8,974 nucleotides of DNA from an uncultured Synergistales bacterium (lineage in GTDB: Bacteria > Synergistota > Synergistia > Synergistales > Aminobacteriaceae), in assembly GCA_937957815.1 (NCBI GenBank), contig CALFXN010000634.1, forward strand, positions 1-8,974, read 5' to 3'. Shown here one piece after another: positions 6,004 through 8,974 of the stretch (its first letter is position 1; every line of letters begins with the position of its first letter). The translations under genes were made by a program, and so were the position numbers. The notes below the pieces were generated by a model. That model worked only from the letters and a program-made list of their open reading frames with translations. It did no database searches and was not told the origin of the DNA.

Positions 6004-7292
6004 TCGATGACCGGCTCGCGGTCGAACGCCTTCCTGAACGGGCCGCTCTTCTCCATCGCCCGGCCGATGTCGGCGAGCGGTTCGGAGTCCGCCCCGACGC
6101 GGATTCTCACGCCCGTGCCGTCGACGGTGACGTCGACATCGCGGACTGCGTCCGCGTGGGTGAAGTCCAGCCCGTCGGCGAGGCGCAGAAGCGCCGCGAG
6201 GCGCGTGAATTCCTCCCGTTCGCTCTCCGTGAGACTTCCGATGCGTTCGTCGTCCTCGCCGGGCTCCTTCGTTCCGTGATATCGCGCGAGCAGCGCGACG
6301 ATCGTGCGGTCGCGCCCGTCGGGAATCAGGTCGGGTCGTTCGAGGATCAGGCGCATCGAACGCTTCTGGTGTCCCTTCGCGCCGCCCGACCAGCCGATGT
6401 CGTGGAGCACGGCCGCGAGTTCGAGCCGGCGCCTCGCGTCGTCCCCGAGGCCGTGAAGGCCGCGCGTCCCGTCGAACAGCGCGAGCGCGAGCCGCGTCAC
6501 CTGACGGCTGTGGCGCACGTTCTCCGGCGTCATGCGCGCGAGCGCCATCTCCGCCGCTTCGCGTCCGCCGGACGGAATCATCGGGCGCGCCCGTTCGAAG
6601 ACATCCGTCAGCGACGCGGGCATTCCGAGCTCCCGGAGCGCCGCGGTCGTCCTCTCGACGTCGTAGGGAACGCGATAGTGCGTGACTCGGAAGTACCCGT
6701 CCCGGACGTTGAGGATCGCGTACGACGCGCGCGGGTCTCCGCCTTCCGGGCGGCCGACGCTCCCCGGGTTGACGATCCAGACGCCCCGGACCTTCCGGAG
6801 AAACGGGGCGTGCGTGTGTCCTAGAAGGACGACGTCGGCGTCGGACGTGTCCGCGATCGCGTCCAGCCGTTCTCCGGGGGTCTCGGGGCCGACGAATTCG
6901 TCCGGGGAATCGGGGCTTCCGTGAGCGATCAGGAAGCGCTTTCCCGCGGCCGTGAAGCGCCGCGTCTCCGGCAGCCTGGAGAGCTCTTCGCGCGTTGCGC
7001 GGGAAAGCGCGTGTCGTGTCCAGAGGAACGCCTCGATCTTTTCGGGTGCCTTGGTCTTCTTCCATTCGTCGAGTCGCTTTTTCGCGTCGAGGACCTTCGC
7101 GTCGTAATTCCCGATCACGCCGGCCATTTGCGTGCGCAGCAGCAGCGTCGCGCACTCTTCGGGCCACGGCCCGTATCCGACGATGTCGCCCGTGTTGAGG
7201 ACGATGTCTCCGCCTCGCCGCCGCGAATCTTCGAGGACCGCCTCGAGCGCGGGCAGATTCGCGTGGACGTCGCCCAGACAGACGATCTTCAT
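5988..7292 (-). CDS. Calcineurin-like metallophosphoesterase fused to a Ppx-type HD domain
   Basis: A 434-aa cytoplasmic protein with two domains. The N-terminal domain (1-about 205) is a compact calcineurin-like phosphoesterase of the YfcE/MJ0936 type: GDVHAN (7-12, metal ligands Asp8 and His10), GDIVGYGPWP (35-44, Asp36), GNYD (61-64, Asn62), LIAHGSPDSP (121-130, His124), LLGHTHAPF (157-165, His159/His161) and VNPGSVGRP (174-182). The usual catalytic His of GNHD is Tyr63. The C-terminal domain (about 250-430) is an HD domain: RHSRQV (His261), LHDIG (296-300), GHQKRS (His308), ARYH (His339) and LADGLD (Asp373). It aligns without gaps to Ppx 371-486 at constant offset 93; I count 34 identities in 116 residues. 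The start is ATG 7292, with a strong AAGGAGG at 7303-7309 (10-nt spacing) and an ATGA overlap with the CHAD gene. It probably hydrolyses a phosphodiester or phosphoanhydride tied to polyphosphate; the exact substrate is not deducible. Confidence 0.94.
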   Translation of the reverse strand: MKIVCLGDVHANLPALEAVLEDSRRRGGDIVLNTGDIVGYGPWPEECATLLLRTQMAGVIGNYDAKVLDAKKRLDEWKKTKAPEKIEAFLWTRHALSRATREELSRLPETRRFTAAGKRFLIAHGSPDSPDEFVGPETPGERLDAIADTSDADVVLLGHTHAPFLRKVRGVWIVNPGSVGRPEGGDPRASYAILNVRDGYFRVTHYRVPYDVERTTAALRELGMPASLTDVFERARPMIPSGGREAAEMALARMTPENVRHSRQVTRLALALFDGTRGLHGLGDDARRRLELAAVLHDIGWSGGAKGHQKRSMRLILERPDLIPDGRDRTIVALLARYHGTKEPGEDDERIGSLTESEREEFTRLAALLRLADGLDFTHADAVRDVDVTVDGTGVRIRVGADSEPLADIGRAMEKSGPFRKAFDREPVIEWRPI

Positions 7293-8299
7293 GTCTCCGT
7301 CGCCTCCTTCGTTTCGACTGTTTCGCGTCCGTTCAGAATGTCCGAGGTCGTCCCGAAGAGTCCGTCCGCGAGTTCCCGCTCCCACGTCTTCACGAAGGAA
7401 CCGTAGAGCCGGGAGCGTTCCTTCCTGCGGTCGTCGAGCAGGAACTCCACGCCCTCGACGAGGCGCGCGAACGGGCGGGGCGTTCCGAAATACGCGATCG
7501 TCCGCTCCCGCTCCGCCTCCAGAAAACCGGGAAGCTCCGCGATCCACACGTCGCAGTCGTGGATTGCGCCGAGATCGTCCTGAAGAGTCCGGAAGCGGGC
7601 GGCCGGGGCCGAGAGCGCTCCACCGAAGAGCGGATCGAGCATTTCGAGCATGTAGCGCACGCGCTTGGTCGCCTTTCGCAGTTCGTGAAGCTCGGTCACG
7701 GCCGAAGGATCGCGCACGAAGAGATCGAAACTCAGGGCGACGCGAAGCTCCCGATCGACCTGCGCGGCGAGCAAAGCGAACGCAGCGGGGGTGCCGGAGG
7801 GAGAATCCCCGTTCCCGCGGGTGTCCGGGTTCATGACCGCACGACGGAGGCGCTCCCTGACGCGCTCCGGCGTTCCGGACCCGCGCCACCGGCGCAGGGC
7901 GCCGAGAACCCTTTCCCCGAGCCGTTCGCGTTCCTGCGACTTCCGCAGGACGAGGCGGGCGATGCCGGGCATCCGCCGCTTCCCGTCCGTCTCCCCGAGC
8001 GCCTCCGACTTTTCGCGAAGGAACTCGAGCTGGACGTCCAGATCGCGGGCGCGACCGAGCGCGGTCGTGACGCGCCTGACCGACGCGATCCCGTCCCGCT
8101 CGTCGTGTCCCTCGGGAAGCAGCGGAGCGAAGAGCCCGAACGCCGCGCGAAGGCGCCTCGTCGCCACGCGCGCGCGGTGCAGGAACTCGATGTCCGCGCC
8201 GGGCGCGATGCAGCCGGCCTGCTCCTCGAAGCGCGACAGGAACCCGAGGATCGTCTCCGCCGCATACCGCAGCGAGCCGTCAGAACCGGAGCTGTTCAT
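7289..8299 (-). CDS. CHAD-domain protein, predicted polyphosphate-binding
   Basis: A 336-aa, strongly basic and helical protein. CHAD domains (conserved histidine alpha-helical domain) are known to bind inorganic polyphosphate through a basic surface made by two four-helix bundles. Both halves are visible: first HRARVATRRLRAAF (41-54) with LGRARDLDV (81-89), then the matching repeat HELRKATKRVRYML (205-218) with LQDDLGAIHDCDVW (239-252). The conserved His and Arg/Lys residues (His41, Arg44, Arg48/49, His205, Arg208, Lys212, Arg213) are in place. No signal peptide and no fused CYTH domain, so this is a stand-alone binder, probably recruiting or holding polyphosphate for the enzymes of the operon. 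The start is ATG 8299 with GAGGAA (8307-8312) 7 nt upstream; it overlaps the end of ppk1 by 20 bp and its TGA overlaps the next ATG (ATGA). Residues 160-172 look like a flexible loop between the halves. Confidence 0.95.
   Translation of the reverse strand: MNSSGSDGSLRYAAETILGFLSRFEEQAGCIAPGADIEFLHRARVATRRLRAAFGLFAPLLPEGHDERDGIASVRRVTTALGRARDLDVQLEFLREKSEALGETDGKRRMPGIARLVLRKSQERERLGERVLGALRRWRGSGTPERVRERLRRAVMNPDTRGNGDSPSGTPAAFALLAAQVDRELRVALSFDLFVRDPSAVTELHELRKATKRVRYMLEMLDPLFGGALSAPAARFRTLQDDLGAIHDCDVWIAELPGFLEAERERTIAYFGTPRPFARLVEGVEFLLDDRRKERSRLYGSFVKTWERELADGLFGTTSDILNGRETVETKEATET
7303..7309 (-). promoter_or_regulatory. Ribosome binding site AAGGAGG deciding the start of the metallophosphoesterase-HD gene
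   Basis: AAGGAGG on the minus strand, inside the end of the CHAD gene, lies 10 nt before ATG 7292. It fixes the start in a frame that stays open for about 200 codons upstream. Confidence 0.85.
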
Positions 8300-8974
8300 G
8301 GCGTTTTTCCTCTTCCCCGCGAACCGGGGTGTATCCCGACGTCCGGTTCATCATGATCCGCTGGGAATCGACGACGGGTTCCCCGTTTCCGGACCTCACG
8401 CGGACGTACGTTCCGTCCTCCCGGAGACAGCGTGCCTTGGCGGTGTCGGCGAGATGGATCCTTAGGATATCGTCGCGGATCGTCCGGCGGATCTCGGCGT
8501 CGCGGACCGGCACGAGGATCTCGATTCTCCGGTCGAGGTTCCTGGGCATGAGGTCGGCGCTTCCGATGAGAAGCTCCTCGTCTCCTCCGTTGTGGAAGAA
8601 GAAGATCCTGACGTGTTCGAGGAAGCGTCCGACGACGGAGGTCACTTCGATCGTCTCGCTCACTCCCGGAACGCCGGGACGCAGACAGCAGATTCCCCTG
8701 ACCTGGAGCCGGATCCGGACCCCCGCCATCGACGCGCGGTAGAGCGCCTGGATGCACGCCTTGTCGACGAGCTGGTTCATCTTGAACAGAATTTCGCCGT
8801 CGCCGTGCGCGCGGTGTCGCGCGACCTCGCGCTCGATGCGTCCGATGATCCCCGCGCGCGTCGTCATCGGCGAGACGAGGATCCGGCGATAGTCGTCCTT
8901 GCGGGAGTAGCCCGTAATCGCGTTGAACAGGTCGGTGATGTCCGCGCAGATTGCCGGGTCCGCCGTGAAGAGCC
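8280..8974 (-). CDS. ppk1: Polyphosphate kinase 1, C-terminal third (partial, runs off the right edge)
   Basis: The last 231 codons of PPK1, the enzyme that builds inorganic polyphosphate from the terminal phosphate of ATP (reversibly). The fragment begins LFTADPAICADITDLFNAITGYSR, the usual lead into the C2 catalytic domain, and continues with ILVSP, ILFKMNQLVD, RGICCLRPGVPG, VGRFLEHVRIFFFHNGG, IGSADLMPRNLDRRIEILVPV and TYVRVR, all PPK1 signatures. The His of FLEH corresponds, from memory, to the conserved active-site His592 of E. coli PPK. The N-terminal, head and C1 domains, including the autophosphorylated His, are outside the window. The frame is open across the right edge and ends at TGA 8280-8282. 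The 20-residue tail after IMMNR is charged and variable. The stop lies 20 bp inside the CHAD gene, so ppk1 is at least the upstream partner in this operon; its promoter is not visible. Confidence 0.97.
   Translation of the reverse strand, partial: LFTADPAICADITDLFNAITGYSRKDDYRRILVSPMTTRAGIIGRIEREVARHRAHGDGEILFKMNQLVDKACIQALYRASMAGVRIRLQVRGICCLRPGVPGVSETIEVTSVVGRFLEHVRIFFFHNGGDEELLIGSADLMPRNLDRRIEILVPVRDAEIRRTIRDDILRIHLADTAKARCLREDGTYVRVRSGNGEPVVDSQRIMMNRTSGYTPVRGEEEKRHEQLRF

Noticed and set aside
6004..7167. Upstream extension of the ppx frame into a 921-codon reading frame
   Set aside because: The extra part is Arg-rich and out of frame with the well-conserved metallophosphoesterase-HD gene it covers; Ppx homology begins right after ATG 6003.
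7293..7889. Upstream extension of the metallophosphoesterase frame across the CHAD gene
   Set aside because: The extension is a shadow of the conserved CHAD gene; AAGGAGG and the start of homology (MKIVCLGDVH) fix the start at 7292.

Overview
The window is GC-rich bacterial DNA, densely packed, with seven complete genes on the minus strand, one partial minus-strand gene at the right edge and one partial plus-strand gene at the left edge. Signal peptides, sigma70-like promoters, Shine-Dalgarno sites and a Rho-independent terminator all look bacterial. The taxon cannot be fixed from the sequence alone.

Right half (4402-8974, minus strand, read right to left): a compact polyphosphate operon. 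It runs from the C-terminal third of polyphosphate kinase 1 (ppk1), to a CHAD-domain polyphosphate-binding protein, to a two-domain protein (calcineurin-like metallophosphoesterase plus HD domain), to a full-length exopolyphosphatase Ppx. Every junction overlaps (20, 4 and 16 bp), so the four products are probably made together. One enzyme makes polyphosphate, one protein binds it, and at least one enzyme degrades it. The most interesting gene is the metallophosphoesterase-HD fusion: its C-terminal HD domain aligns without gaps to the C-terminal domain of the neighbouring Ppx, as if the Ppx ATPase-fold part had been swapped for a metallophosphatase.

Middle (1159-4401, minus strand): three genes for exported proteins. 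The first is a helical, coiled-coil protein of unknown function (383 aa). The second (388 aa) has two globular domains joined by a Pro/Thr linker. The third (205 aa) is a paralogue of the second, keeping only the first domain and a shortened linker. The first two genes each have a promoter of the form TTGCCY-N18-TATACT. A strong hairpin terminator separates the two paralogues.

Left end (1-1137): a DegT/DnrJ-type aminotransferase-like gene on the minus strand, 21 bp after the short paralogue. Its 3' end overlaps by 26 bp the convergent end of a plus-strand gene that looks like a zinc/manganese-type ABC transporter permease.

No stretch longer than about 110 bases lacks a gene. I saw no rRNA, tRNA, CRISPR array, insertion sequence or origin.
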